Assembly: GCF_900207585.1 (NCBI RefSeq)
Contig: NZ_OAOP01000005.1
Location: 248,001 to 312,000, forward strand
Direction: 5' to 3'
Origin: Bacillus oleivorans
GTDB lineage: Bacteria; Bacillota; Bacilli; Bacillales; JC228
Length of the DNA: 64,000 bases
A program made the translations under genes and the position numbers. Under the pieces are notes generated by a model. It was not told the DNA's origin. It ran no database searches and worked only from the letters and a program-made list of their open reading frames with translations. Position 1 is the first letter of the stretch, and each line of letters opens with the position of its first letter. This document shows, in pieces, positions 47,002 to 55,395 of the stretch.

Positions 47002-47892
47002 ATGCCACAATTTTTTCTCAACAAGCGACTTATGTTTCTTCTTGTGAGTATTATTATTCTCGTGGCATTGATAGGCTTTTCTATCAGGGAAAGAAGTCAA
47101 CTCACTTGGATGGAGCAATTCGTCAAGGATACCACTGGCTTTGTCCAGAATATAGTTTCTAAACCTGTATATGTGGTTGCAGGGTTGTTTGAAGATGTCC
47201 AAGCCTTATTAAATACATATGATGAAAATCAGCTGTTAAAAAGTAAGATGGAAGACTACCATCAGCTAGATCAAAGAGTCAAAGACTTGGAACAGGAAAA
47301 TGAAGAACTGCGTAAAACTCTAGAGATAAAAGAAAATTTACGTGATTTTGATCCCATTCAGGCAATGGTAATTGGGCGAAACCCTGATCAATGGCACGAG
47401 ATTGTTGAATTAAACAAAGGTGCTGTAAATGGGGTAGAAGATAACATGGCCGTTATTACAGCAGATGGTCTCATTGGAAAAATCAAGAGCACCTCACAAT
47501 TTACTTCCACTGTCCAATTATTAAGCTCGCTTGATCCGACAAATCGAATATCGGCTATCGTGCAAAATGAGGAAGAAGAGGTCAAAGGTATTATCGATGG
47601 CTTCGATAAGGAAAAGAAGGTTCTTTTATTAAGGGATATACCTTTTGACAAAAAAATTGAAGCCGGAGATCCCGTCGTATCATCAGGATTAGGCGGAGTA
47701 TTTCCAAGTGATTTATTTATTGGAGAGGTTCTTGAAGTGGCGCCTGATCAATATGGATTGACACAAATGGCCTACATTAAACCGGCAGCGAACCTGCACA
47801 GCTTAAACCATGTGATTGTTGTAAAAAGGACGGCAACAGAACCAATCCTATCCTTTACAGAAGAAGAGTCTGAGGAGGAAGAGGGCTCATGA
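47002..47892 (+). CDS. mreC: Rod-shape protein MreC
   Basis: A bitopic membrane protein linking MreB with wall enzymes. I choose ATG 47002 after AAGAGGGTG rather than GTG 46993. One membrane helix (about 10-28, MFLLVSIIILVALIGF) and an extracellular coiled coil (about 75-108, LDQRVKDLEQENEELRKTLE). The beta-domain has VIGRNPDQWHE, ITADGLIGKI and SGLGGVFPSDLFIGEV. An acidic C-tail ends it at 296 residues. It overlaps mreD by 4 bp. Confidence 0.96.
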   Translation: MPQFFLNKRLMFLLVSIIILVALIGFSIRERSQLTWMEQFVKDTTGFVQNIVSKPVYVVAGLFEDVQALLNTYDENQLLKSKMEDYHQLDQRVKDLEQENEELRKTLEIKENLRDFDPIQAMVIGRNPDQWHEIVELNKGAVNGVEDNMAVITADGLIGKIKSTSQFTSTVQLLSSLDPTNRISAIVQNEEEEVKGIIDGFDKEKKVLLLRDIPFDKKIEAGDPVVSSGLGGVFPSDLFIGEVLEVAPDQYGLTQMAYIKPAANLHSLNHVIVVKRTATEPILSFTEEESEEEEGS

Positions 47893-48398
47893 GAAAAATC
47901 CTCCTCCCTTCCCTGACTCTATCTGTGTTTTTATTTGAAAGCTTCTATGTTTTGTTTTTTTCCAAGTTCTATGAATGGATTTTGGTTCCAAGATTTTTAT
48001 TTTGTGTCCTTTTTTTTATTGTTCTTTTTTACAGTCGGTCGCAGGGATTCATTTACGCGGTCGTATTTGGTTTGATTTATGATGTAGTCCATACGGAAGT
48101 ACTGGGTGTCTATTTGACGCTTTTTCCTTTACTTTGTTATTTGATGGACCGGTTAATGAAAATTTTTCATCATCATCTCATTATCATAATTTTTGTAACC
48201 CTGCTCGGTATGACAGGACTGGAATTCTTCGTTTATGAACTCAATGTTTTACTTCAAGTAACAGATATGAATATGGAGTCATTTGTACAACAACGATTAT
48301 TGCCAACCATTTACATGAACGGAGTCTTTTTATTTCTTTTTTCATTTCCTTTGAAAAAATTTTTACTCTATCTTCAGGCTAGAATTTTAGATGAATAG
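47889..48398 (+). CDS. mreD: Rod-shape protein MreD
   Basis: 169 residues, about five membrane helices (about 7-25, 32-52, 57-80, 95-118 and 138-160). It contains GFIYAVVFGLIYDVVHTEVLG, the MreD family block. It is translationally coupled to mreC (ATGA). It completes mreBCD; minC follows after 78 bp. Confidence 0.92.
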   Translation: MRKILLPSLTLSVFLFESFYVLFFSKFYEWILVPRFLFCVLFFIVLFYSRSQGFIYAVVFGLIYDVVHTEVLGVYLTLFPLLCYLMDRLMKIFHHHLIIIIFVTLLGMTGLEFFVYELNVLLQVTDMNMESFVQQRLLPTIYMNGVFLFLFSFPLKKFLLYLQARILDE

Positions 48399-48476
48399 TC
48401 GAATATTTTTTTTGAAAAAAAGGATAATAGACGCCTTTTGTTGAATTTTAACAGTAGGTTAGAGGTGACAAATGAT

Positions 48477-49157
48477 ATGAAAACGAAGCAGAATGTCATC
48501 ATCAAAGGTACGAAGGATGGTCTAACTCTTCATATGGACGATTCATGTTCGTTTTCGCAATTACTTGAAGAGCTTGAACATAAGCTTTCAGGGACATATG
48601 AAGGCCAGGAAGATAAGCCTCTCGTTCAAGTACATATTCAAACGGGATTACGCTACCTGACTGATGAGCAGAAGGAACTCTTAAGCTCGGTTGTACACCG
48701 GAAGAAAAACCTGGTGATTGGGTCAATCCAAAGCCAAGTGATTACAAAGCAGGAAGCCCAGAAGCTAAAAGAGGAAAATGAAATTGTATCTGTTGCCAGA
48801 GTGGTTCGATCGGGGCAAATCCTGAAAGTTCCAGGCGATCTTCTTCTAATCGGAGATGTGAACCCGGGCGGAACTATCATTGCTGGCGGTAATATTTTTG
48901 TTATGGGTGTCATTAGAGGAATTGCCCATGCCGGTTTTCGTGGAGATCAGGAGGCAGTGGTAGTGGCTTCGAAAATGAAACCATCCCAATTACGGATTGC
49001 AGATGCTTTAAATAACGCACCTGATCATTATGAAGAAAATGGACATGATATGGAATGTGCTTATATCGATCATGAGGGACAAATTGTTGTGGATCGGCTG
49101 CAATCGCTGATTTATCTTCGCCCTGGGTTAACTCGATTTTTGGAAGGAGGACGGTAA
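48477..49157 (+). CDS. minC: Septum-site inhibitor MinC
   Basis: Blocks FtsZ assembly away from mid-cell. I choose ATG 48477 (MKTKQNVIIKGTKDGL, as in B. subtilis), 9 nt after AGAGGTG, rather than the upstream TTG 48438. The C-terminal beta-helix domain begins at about residue 108 with RVVRSGQ, GDLLLIGDVNPGGTI and GNIFVMGVIRGIAHAG. It has 226 residues. It is 2 bp before minD. Confidence 0.96.
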   Translation: MKTKQNVIIKGTKDGLTLHMDDSCSFSQLLEELEHKLSGTYEGQEDKPLVQVHIQTGLRYLTDEQKELLSSVVHRKKNLVIGSIQSQVITKQEAQKLKEENEIVSVARVVRSGQILKVPGDLLLIGDVNPGGTIIAGGNIFVMGVIRGIAHAGFRGDQEAVVVASKMKPSQLRIADALNNAPDHYEENGHDMECAYIDHEGQIVVDRLQSLIYLRPGLTRFLEGGR

Positions 49158-49159
49158 AA

Positions 49160-49966
49160 GTGGGAGAAGCGATCGTTATTACATCTGGTAAAGGTGGCGT
49201 TGGGAAGACAACGACATCTGCCAACATTGGAACCGCATTAGCCCTTCAAGGGAAGCGAGTTTGTTTGGTGGATACTGACATAGGATTAAGAAACTTAGAC
49301 GTGGTTATGGGGCTTGAAAACCGAATAATCTATGACTTAGTGGATGTAATTGATGGACGCTGTAAATTACATCAGGCTTTAGTGAAGGACAAGCGTTTTA
49401 ATGATTTGTTATATTTATTGCCTGCTGCACAAACGAGTGACAAAAATGCCGTCAATCCTGAACAGATGAAGGAACTCGTAAATAATTTAAAACAGGACTA
49501 TGATTATATTATTATTGATTGCCCTGCCGGGATTGAACAAGGCTTTAAAAATGCAGTAGCCGGTGCCGATCAGGCTGTTGTAGTAACAACCCCTGAACTA
49601 TCCTCTGTTCGTGATGCTGATAGAGTGATAGGATTGTTGGAAAAAGAAGATCATATCGAGCGCCCTAAGCTCGTCATTAATAGAATACGAACTCATATGA
49701 TGAAAAATGGAGACATGCTGGATGTAGATGAAATTACCACCCACTTGTCTATCGAATTATTAGGAATTGTTTTAGATGATGATTTGGTAATCAAAGCCTC
49801 TAATGATGGAGAGCCGATTGTATTAAATCCAGAAAGCCGCGCATCGATTGCCTACCGCAACATTGCGCGCCGGATTCTTGGGGAATCGGTTCCTTTGCAA
49901 TCGCTTGATTTTGATCAAAAGGGTGTATTTGCAAAGATTAAGAGATTTTTTGGTGTAAAGGTATAA
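49160..49966 (+). CDS. minD: Septum-site determining ATPase MinD
   Basis: A membrane-cycling P-loop ATPase that recruits MinC. It starts at GTG 49160. The deviant Walker A is SGKGGVGKTT at residues about 9-18, DTDIGLRNLD is switch I, DCPAGIEQGF is switch II. The C-terminal amphipathic membrane-targeting helix ends FAKIKRFFGVKV. It has 268 residues. It ends the mreBCD-minCD unit with a strong terminator. Confidence 0.98.
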   Translation: MGEAIVITSGKGGVGKTTTSANIGTALALQGKRVCLVDTDIGLRNLDVVMGLENRIIYDLVDVIDGRCKLHQALVKDKRFNDLLYLLPAAQTSDKNAVNPEQMKELVNNLKQDYDYIIIDCPAGIEQGFKNAVAGADQAVVVTTPELSSVRDADRVIGLLEKEDHIERPKLVINRIRTHMMKNGDMLDVDEITTHLSIELLGIVLDDDLVIKASNDGEPIVLNPESRASIAYRNIARRILGESVPLQSLDFDQKGVFAKIKRFFGVKV

Positions 49967-49983
49967 TAGACTTGAAAATATAG

Positions 49984-50021
49984 AAAGGTATTGGATTAGA
50001 TGAAAATCCAATACTTTTTTT
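49984..50021 (+). terminator. Terminator of minD
   Basis: GTATTGGATT (49988-49997) and AATCCAATAC (50005-50014) form a 10-bp core, extended by A/T pairs, with a run of seven T residues after it. Confidence 0.92.
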
Positions 50022-50160
50022 GTGGTTGAAATTATAAAATTCCCTGCTTGTGGATATTGTTCCATAATATGTACGAATATTTTGTTACAGGGAAAAGATG
50101 GGTAGCAATAGACAAAAATTTGGAGTGATAAATAAATCTTAAAGAATCATTAAGGATACC

Positions 50161-50413
50161 CGCCTAATTACTTTGTTTCCCGAACGATTATTTTGATGGC
50201 CGCCCAAATATTGTGGTGGCCGCCCAATTATCGAGATTGCCGCCCAAATATTGTTGGGGTCGCCCAATTATAAAATTTCCTGCCCAATTAAACGGGAGAA
50301 GTGCCCAAATACTAGGGGTGAGCGCCCAATAAACTGCGGAACTCGCCCAAATAAGTCACGGACCCGCCCAATAATTGTGATTCGCGCCCATTACTTAATG
50401 ATCAAGCCCAAAT
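50161..50413 (+). repeat. Phased GCCCAA array B1, period 20-21 bp
   Basis: Motif GCCCAA(A/T)(A/T)A starts at 50162 (GCCTAATTA), 50182 (weak, CGAACGATTA), 50202, 50222, 50242, 50262, 50282, 50303, 50324, 50345, 50366, 50386 and 50406. The steps are 20 bp six times, then 21 four times, then 20 and 20. The 10-12 bp between motifs vary freely. All copies have one orientation. No coding sequence is supported here. Confidence 0.9.
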
Positions 50414-50439
50414 TTTCAGGCTTCAAGCTAAGAGGTACC

Positions 50440-50633
50440 GCTCCAAAATCTAAATTTTTGCTCAAAACCCTGGTTTCCTGCTCTAATCTCCCTGATCTCC
50501 GCTCCTAAAAGCAGGAAATCCGCTCCTTTACTTCGGGCTTGTGCTCCAAAAAACAAAAAAGGCGCTCCAAAACCCTGATTTGTGCTCAAAAATGTAAATT
50601 TCCGCTTCAACCTCATTACTTTCGCTCCAAAAA
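50440..50633 (+). repeat. Phased GCTCCAAA array B2, period 20-21 bp
   Basis: Directly after B1 the motif changes to GCTC(C)(A/T)AA, at 50440, 50460, 50480, 50501, 50522, 50543, 50564, 50584, 50604 and 50624. The steps are 20, 20, 21, 21, 21, 21, 20, 20 and 20 bp. This is the motif of array C near spoVID. A degenerate GCTAAGAG at 50427 keeps the B1 phase, so the phase jumps by 13 bp at the junction. A hairpin (AGAGT.CAGC at 50665-50674 with GCTG.ACTCT at 50684-50693) follows the array. Confidence 0.88.
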
Positions 50634-50756
50634 TCCTCTCCATCCCTAACCCGAAACACAAAATAGAGTCCAGCCTTCCTTGAGCTGAACTCTTTGTACT
50701 TGGAAAAAAATACTTTGCTGCAGTGGTGTAATTCAGGCTACCTTATGTACGGGATG

Positions 50757-50842
50757 ATGAAGGACAAATCAAGGAAAAACGAGAGCGAATTGTCTCGATG
50801 AAGGCCAAAACGAGACTGGAGCAGGTACGAAATGTCCGTCAT
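50757..50842 (+). repeat. Candidate 86-bp MITE-like element
   Basis: Ends ATGAAGGACA (50757-50766) and TGTCCGTCAT (50833-50842) are inverted repeats with 9 of 10 matches. Inside is a CGAGA (50780-50784)/TCTCG (50793-50797) hairpin. No frame of any length is present. Only one copy is in the window, so mobility is unproven. Confidence 0.35.
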
Positions 50843-50907
50843 TACCCTAATAAACCCTTCATTCCATCTCCCCCTTCTCTAACATCCACACAATTCACAC
50901 ATTTGAT

Positions 50908-50935
50908 TCTATTTTTTGCAGACAGGTCATAGACT
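50908..50935 (+). promoter_or_regulatory. Candidate sigma-E promoter of spoIVFA
   Basis: TCTATTT (50908-50914), a 13-bp spacer and CATAGACT (50928-50935) fit the sigma-E pattern loosely. It is 39 bp before the spoIVFA start; spoIVF is sigma-E dependent in B. subtilis. Confidence 0.42.
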
Positions 50936-50973
50936 TGTACAAATAAAGTGGAACTAAAGAGGTGGAATCTGCG

Positions 50974-51741
50974 ATGAGCCGCACAGATGAAATAAAAAAG
51001 CGTATTGCCAAGCGGAAAAAAGAAAGACTTGATAGAAATCAGGGAGAGGAGAGACATGGTTTAATTCTTCCAGAGATTGAAGAACAGCACGGATTTGATC
51101 GAATGTATACATATGAATCAGGTCCAGATCGCTCTCCGGTTTTATTTAAAAAGGAAATTTTTATTTTTAAGATCCTTGCGTCGGCCTGTTTATTTTTATT
51201 AACAGCGATTCTTTTTAAAAGTACAAACAGTTCGCTGGAGTCAATCCGAACGATCGTTACGGAAACGATGGAAAATGACTTTCAGTTTGCTGCTGTAAGC
51301 GAATGGTATGAAGACACATTCGGAGAGCCCCTAGCCTTTTTTCCGGCCGATTCAAATGAAAATCAAAAATCTGACATGACTGTGGATTATGCTGTTCCTG
51401 TATCAGGAAAGGTATTGCACTCCTTTGGAACTACAGATCAGGGAATTACAATTGAAACAGGCAAAAACGAACCTGTTAAAGCTATGAAAGAAGGGGTTGT
51501 TATATTTGCCGGAAAAAAAGAGGATACTGGACAAACCGTGATGATTCAACACTCGGATGATACGATTACCTGGTATGGTCAATTAAAGGAGATAAATGTT
51601 ACTTATCAAGAAAATGTACCGATGGGCGAACAAGTAGGAACAGTGTCTGACAGCAATAGCGAAGGCAAAGGAGAATTTTATTTTGCCATACAAAAAGGGA
51701 ATGAGTTTATAGACCCAATCCAGGTGATTTCCTTTGAGTAA
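50974..51741 (+). CDS. spoIVFA: Stage IV sporulation protein FA (SpoIVFA)
   Basis: Scaffold and inhibitor of the SpoIVFB protease in the mother-cell outer forespore membrane. The start ATG 50974 (MSRTDEIKKRIAKRKKER) has GAGGTGG 9 nt upstream. One membrane helix (about 62-82), then an intermembrane region and a LytM/M23-like domain (about 145-250, GTTDQGITIETGKNEPVKAM) without the zinc ligands, ending in IDPIQVISFE exactly as in B. subtilis. It has 255 residues. It overlaps spoIVFB by 8 bp. Confidence 0.95.
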   Translation: MSRTDEIKKRIAKRKKERLDRNQGEERHGLILPEIEEQHGFDRMYTYESGPDRSPVLFKKEIFIFKILASACLFLLTAILFKSTNSSLESIRTIVTETMENDFQFAAVSEWYEDTFGEPLAFFPADSNENQKSDMTVDYAVPVSGKVLHSFGTTDQGITIETGKNEPVKAMKEGVVIFAGKKEDTGQTVMIQHSDDTITWYGQLKEINVTYQENVPMGEQVGTVSDSNSEGKGEFYFAIQKGNEFIDPIQVISFE

Positions 51742-52600
51742 AACTTTAGGCTTTTTCAAAAAAATACACATCCACCCGCTGTTCTGGCTGATTATCGGGG
51801 TTTCGATCATAACGGCTAGATTCATGGAAGTCCTTGTATTATTTACATTTGTACTGATTCATGAATTGGGTCATGGGCTGACGGCCCATTTTTTTTCATG
51901 GAGAATTCAAAAAATCTTATTGCTCCCCTTTGGCGGAGTGGCAGAAATGGATGAGCACGGCAACAGACCGATGAAAGAAGAGCTTCTTGTTGTGATTGCC
52001 GGACCAATCCAGCATATTTGGATACAATTCGTACTTTGGCTCTTATACAATCAAATGCTAATTCATCCTGATGATTATACGCTATGGACTGGCTTTAATC
52101 TGATGATCCTATCGGTTAACCTTCTTCCAGCATGGCCGCTTGACGGAGGAAAGCTTTTGTTTTTATGGCTTTCTCAATTTTTTACGTTTCGAAAAGCGCA
52201 TCGCTATACACTTTATGCTGCGGCAGGAACGATTGTAATAACTTTAATTACTATCCTGGTTTGGAATCCCCTCCATTTAAACAGTTGGGTAATTTGGATC
52301 TTTTTAGTCTTTTCTCTTTGGAAAGAGTGGAAGCAAAGGCCATTTGTCTTTATAAGGTTTTTACTTGAACGCTATTATGGAAACAAAGATCGGGAACTCA
52401 GGGCGATCCAGCCGATTTATGCCTACCCGGATGAAAATATCGTTGATGTACTTGAACGCTTTTCAAGGGGCTGTAAACATACGATTCGAATCAATGGGAA
52501 AGGGTCAAACGCAACCATTGATGAAAATGAACTTTTACATGCCTTTTTTGTTGACAAACTTTACAAAGGCAAGGTTGCAGACTTATTGTATATGTACTAG
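51734..52600 (+). CDS. spoIVFB: Intramembrane metalloprotease SpoIVFB
   Basis: A site-2 protease that cleaves pro-sigma-K. It starts at TTG 51734 inside the end of spoIVFA. The zinc site HELGH is at residues 43-47 and the third ligand Asp is at 137 in AWPLDGGKLL, the same numbers as in B. subtilis. About six membrane segments precede a C-terminal CBS-like domain (about 215-288). It has 288 residues. Confidence 0.96.
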   Translation: MSKTLGFFKKIHIHPLFWLIIGVSIITARFMEVLVLFTFVLIHELGHGLTAHFFSWRIQKILLLPFGGVAEMDEHGNRPMKEELLVVIAGPIQHIWIQFVLWLLYNQMLIHPDDYTLWTGFNLMILSVNLLPAWPLDGGKLLFLWLSQFFTFRKAHRYTLYAAAGTIVITLITILVWNPLHLNSWVIWIFLVFSLWKEWKQRPFVFIRFLLERYYGNKDRELRAIQPIYAYPDENIVDVLERFSRGCKHTIRINGKGSNATIDENELLHAFFVDKLYKGKVADLLYMY

Positions 52601-52627
52601 GATTTTTTTTTGAGGTGACTTTAGATT

Positions 52628-54073
52628 TTGAATGAATTAATAATCAATGCCAAGACCGCTGAACAGCGATTTGCTTTCCTGCAAAATAAACAGTTAGAAC
52701 ATATACATATAGAACTGCCCTCCCCTCACCTTACTGCCGGGTCAATATGCATTGGCCAGGTCCAAGATATTATTGCCGGTATGAACGCTGCCTTCATTGA
52801 TATTGGCGAGGAAAAGTTAGGATTCATTCATCGTGACGACCTCCCATCCTATCGTCAATCGAATCTGCCTTTGGAACAAAAGAAACAAATGCCGATTTCC
52901 AAGTTTTTAAAAAGAGGCGAAAAGATAATCATCCAAGTTAAAAAGGAACCAGTTGGTGAGAAAGGAGCCCGCTTAACAGGATTAATTGAATGGCCGGGAA
53001 CTTATTTAGTCTATTTGCCATATAGCCATTATGTGGCTGTTTCAAAGAGGATGGACCCGACTCTCGCTGAAAAATGGAGAGAAACGGCAGCGACATGGCT
53101 TTCTGGAAATGAGGGGCTGATTATTCGAACCGGCAGTTCAGAGCAAACCGAGGAAATGGTGAAACAGGAATTTGAGGAGATTAAAAAGACTGTTTCTTCC
53201 CATATTAATCAGCTTCCGTATTCCAATCCGCCGCGTGTGCTTTTTCAGCCAAATCTTTTTTTGAAAGAGCTTGAAGGCTTTCTTCACCAATATAATGAAG
53301 GAACAATCTGGGTTGATCATGCAGAAATGATACAAGAGATTCGTGCCATCTTAGACGAAACTTCAGGTTGGGAGATTAAACTTTATCAGGGCGTTGAAGG
53401 AATTTTTTCTTATTTCGATTTAGAACAGCAAATAGCAAAGCTTTTATCACAGCATGTATGGCTTAAAAATGGAGCCAGTTTGACAATTGATGAAACGGAG
53501 GCGCTGACCGCTATTGACGTCAATACGGGGAAATATCTTGGAAAAAGGGAGCATGAACAAACGGTATTTAAAACAAATGAACTGGCTGCTATCGAGGCCG
53601 CACGGCAAATTCGCTTGCGTGATTTAGCAGGTTTAATCGTAATTGATTTTATAGAGATGGAAAGGGAAGAACAAAAAGAAAAAATAAGACAACTCTTCCT
53701 CAAGGAGACAAAAAAGGACCACAAAACGATTCAAGTGGGCTCCTTTCATGAATTAGGCGTATTAATCCTAACAAGGAAACGAATAGGACATTCTTTAATA
53801 AAGAAACAGACAATGGCTTGCCCTGTTTGTGCTGGAGCTGGCCGGGTATTTTCAAGCGAAGCCCTTGCTTTTTCGCTACAAAGAGAGATTTTAGAAAGAA
53901 AAACCAAAGCAGCATTCATCCGAATTCAAGCCACATCAGATATTATCGCGCATTTCATGAAGCAGCCCTTTACATTAAAAGAACATTTAGAGGAGAGTCT
54001 CCATCTCGAACTATCGTTTGAACAAATCGAACACCCGCATCCATTCTATCGGATCACAAGGATAGATACGTAA
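52628..54073 (+). CDS. rng: Ribonuclease E/G family protein
   Basis: A single-strand endoribonuclease for rRNA and mRNA processing. It starts at TTG 52628 after GAGGTGAC. The N-terminal S1 domain spans about residues 36-125 (GQVQDIIAGMNAAFIDIG). The catalytic DNase I-like part has metal aspartates in ALTAIDVNTGKYLG and LIVIDFIEME. The zinc-link CPVCAGAGRV is at about 398-407. It has 481 residues, RNase G size without the RNase E tail. B. subtilis 168 lacks this gene, but several other Bacillaceae carry it in this place between spoIVFB and rplU. Confidence 0.94.
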   Translation: MNELIINAKTAEQRFAFLQNKQLEHIHIELPSPHLTAGSICIGQVQDIIAGMNAAFIDIGEEKLGFIHRDDLPSYRQSNLPLEQKKQMPISKFLKRGEKIIIQVKKEPVGEKGARLTGLIEWPGTYLVYLPYSHYVAVSKRMDPTLAEKWRETAATWLSGNEGLIIRTGSSEQTEEMVKQEFEEIKKTVSSHINQLPYSNPPRVLFQPNLFLKELEGFLHQYNEGTIWVDHAEMIQEIRAILDETSGWEIKLYQGVEGIFSYFDLEQQIAKLLSQHVWLKNGASLTIDETEALTAIDVNTGKYLGKREHEQTVFKTNELAAIEAARQIRLRDLAGLIVIDFIEMEREEQKEKIRQLFLKETKKDHKTIQVGSFHELGVLILTRKRIGHSLIKKQTMACPVCAGAGRVFSSEALAFSLQREILERKTKAAFIRIQATSDIIAHFMKQPFTLKEHLEESLHLELSFEQIEHPHPFYRITRIDT

Positions 54074-54079
54074 TTCTCA

Positions 54080-54109
54080 TTGACATATGGATGATTTTTG
54101 TGTTATAGT
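54080..54109 (+). promoter_or_regulatory. Sigma-A promoter of the rplU operon
   Basis: TTGACA (54080-54085), an 18-bp spacer and TATAGT (54104-54109) with an extended TGT just before the -10. Confidence 0.75.
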
Positions 54110-54116
54110 TTTGGAT

Positions 54117-54215
54117 GTTAGTTTGTAGCACCCGTGCTACAACCGCACGGTTATGGTTTTAAGATAAAGGAGTTTCCTTTACACCTATCACCGGCGAGTC
54201 TTAGATTCTAAGGAG
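54117..54215 (+). ncRNA. Ribosomal protein L21 leader
   Basis: The 5' leader of the rplU operon. It has the hairpin TTGTAGCAC (54123-54131)/GTGCTACAA (54134-54142), a middle CCGCACGGTTATGG region, the hairpin AAAGGA/TCCTTT (54166-54180) and CACCGGCGAGTC close to the ribosome binding site. This layout agrees with the L21 leader family of Bacillales, thought to give autoregulation by L21. Confidence 0.8.
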
Positions 54216-54224
54216 GTGCCAATA

Positions 54225-54533
54225 ATGTACGCTATTATCGAAACTGGTGGTAAACAACTTAAAGTTGAAGAAGGCCAAGCTATTTACGTAGAAAAATTAC
54301 CAGTTGAAGCAGGCGAAACGGTTACTTTTGATAAAGTTCTTTTCGTAGGTGGAGACAACGTAAAAGTAGGAAGCCCTCTAGTTGAAGGTGCGACTGTTAC
54401 TGCAAAAGTAGAAAAACAAGGTCGTCAAAAGAAAGTTGTTGTCTTCAAGTATAAGGCTAAGAAGAACTATCACAAAAAGCAAGGTCATCGTCAGCCATAT
54501 ACAAAAGTAGTCATTGAAAAAATCAACGCATAA
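54225..54533 (+). CDS. rplU: 50S ribosomal protein L21
   Basis: 102 residues, [18 protein letters not shown] at the start and [20 protein letters not shown] near the end, both L21 signatures. AAGGAGGTG (54209-54217) is 7 nt before ATG 54225; the in-frame GTG 54216 lies inside that site. It is first in rplU-prp-rpmA. Confidence 0.98.
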   Translation: MYAIIETGGKQLKVEEGQAIYVEKLPVEAGETVTFDKVLFVGGDNVKVGSPLVEGATVTAKVEKQGRQKKVVVFKYKAKKNYHKKQGHRQPYTKVVIEKINA

Positions 54534-54547
54534 GGCTGTTGATCCAT

Positions 54548-54883
54548 ATGATCAAAGTGTCGATTTATAAGGATTCTGATGAACGAATCACCTCTTTCTT
54601 AGTCCAAGGGCATGCACAGTTTGCAGAACCGGGACAAGATATTGTTTGCGCAGGAGTGTCAGCCGTATCGATCGGATCGATAAATGCAGTAGAAGAGCTG
54701 TTAGGAATAGAGCTTCCTGTCGAACAAAGAGGTGGCGGCGGTTATCTCCGCTGTACAGTTCCGAATCTAGAAGATAAAGCAATGGATGAGAAGCTGCAGC
54801 TCCTCATTCGTTCGATGATCTCTTCTCTTGAATCGATTGAAAGAGAATATCATTCTTATATTAAAATAACCTACCATATGTAG
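54548..54883 (+). CDS. prp: Ribosomal-processing cysteine protease Prp (YsxB)
   Basis: Removes the N-terminal extension of ribosomal protein L27. The start ATG 54548 gives MIKVSIYKDS. The catalytic pair His22 (GHAQFAEPGQ) and Cys34 (DIVCAGVSAV) fall at the same residue numbers as in the characterised staphylococcal enzyme. It has 111 residues. It lies between rplU and its substrate gene rpmA, whose product carries the cleavage site. Confidence 0.95.
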   Translation: MIKVSIYKDSDERITSFLVQGHAQFAEPGQDIVCAGVSAVSIGSINAVEELLGIELPVEQRGGGGYLRCTVPNLEDKAMDEKLQLLIRSMISSLESIEREYHSYIKITYHM

Positions 54884-54895
54884 GAGGTGGAATGA

Positions 54896-55186
<291 letters not shown>

Positions 55187-55196
55187 GGGAAAGTTG

Positions 55197-55225
55197 AGGC
55201 TGACTCATAGGGGTCAGCCTTTTTC
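55197..55225 (+). terminator. Terminator of the rplU-prp-rpmA operon
   Basis: AGGCTGAC (55197-55204) and GTCAGCCT (55213-55220) form the stem, followed by TTTT. Confidence 0.88.
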
Positions 55226-55395
55226 ATTCTTCAGAAAAGAACTATAGTTCTTATTCCTTATTTGTTATACTAGCTTAAAAAGCATATTGTCATGTTTTTA
55301 GAGGGGATTGGTATCGAAAAAGGTTTGTAGCGGGGGTAACCGTTACAACTTCTTTTGCGATAGCGGTAAAATTAGTAGAAATTAGGGGAAGAATA

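Noticed and set aside
50161-50633. The phased motifs could be read as a CRISPR array.
   Set aside because: The conserved part is only 8-9 bp, the intervals are 11-12 bp, repeats are degenerate and no cas genes are nearby. This is far outside CRISPR dimensions.
50251-50661. Open frames of 85 (plus) and 77 (minus) codons across array B.
   Set aside because: They arise from the 21-bp step, which preserves frame; composition follows the motif and starts lack ribosome binding sites.
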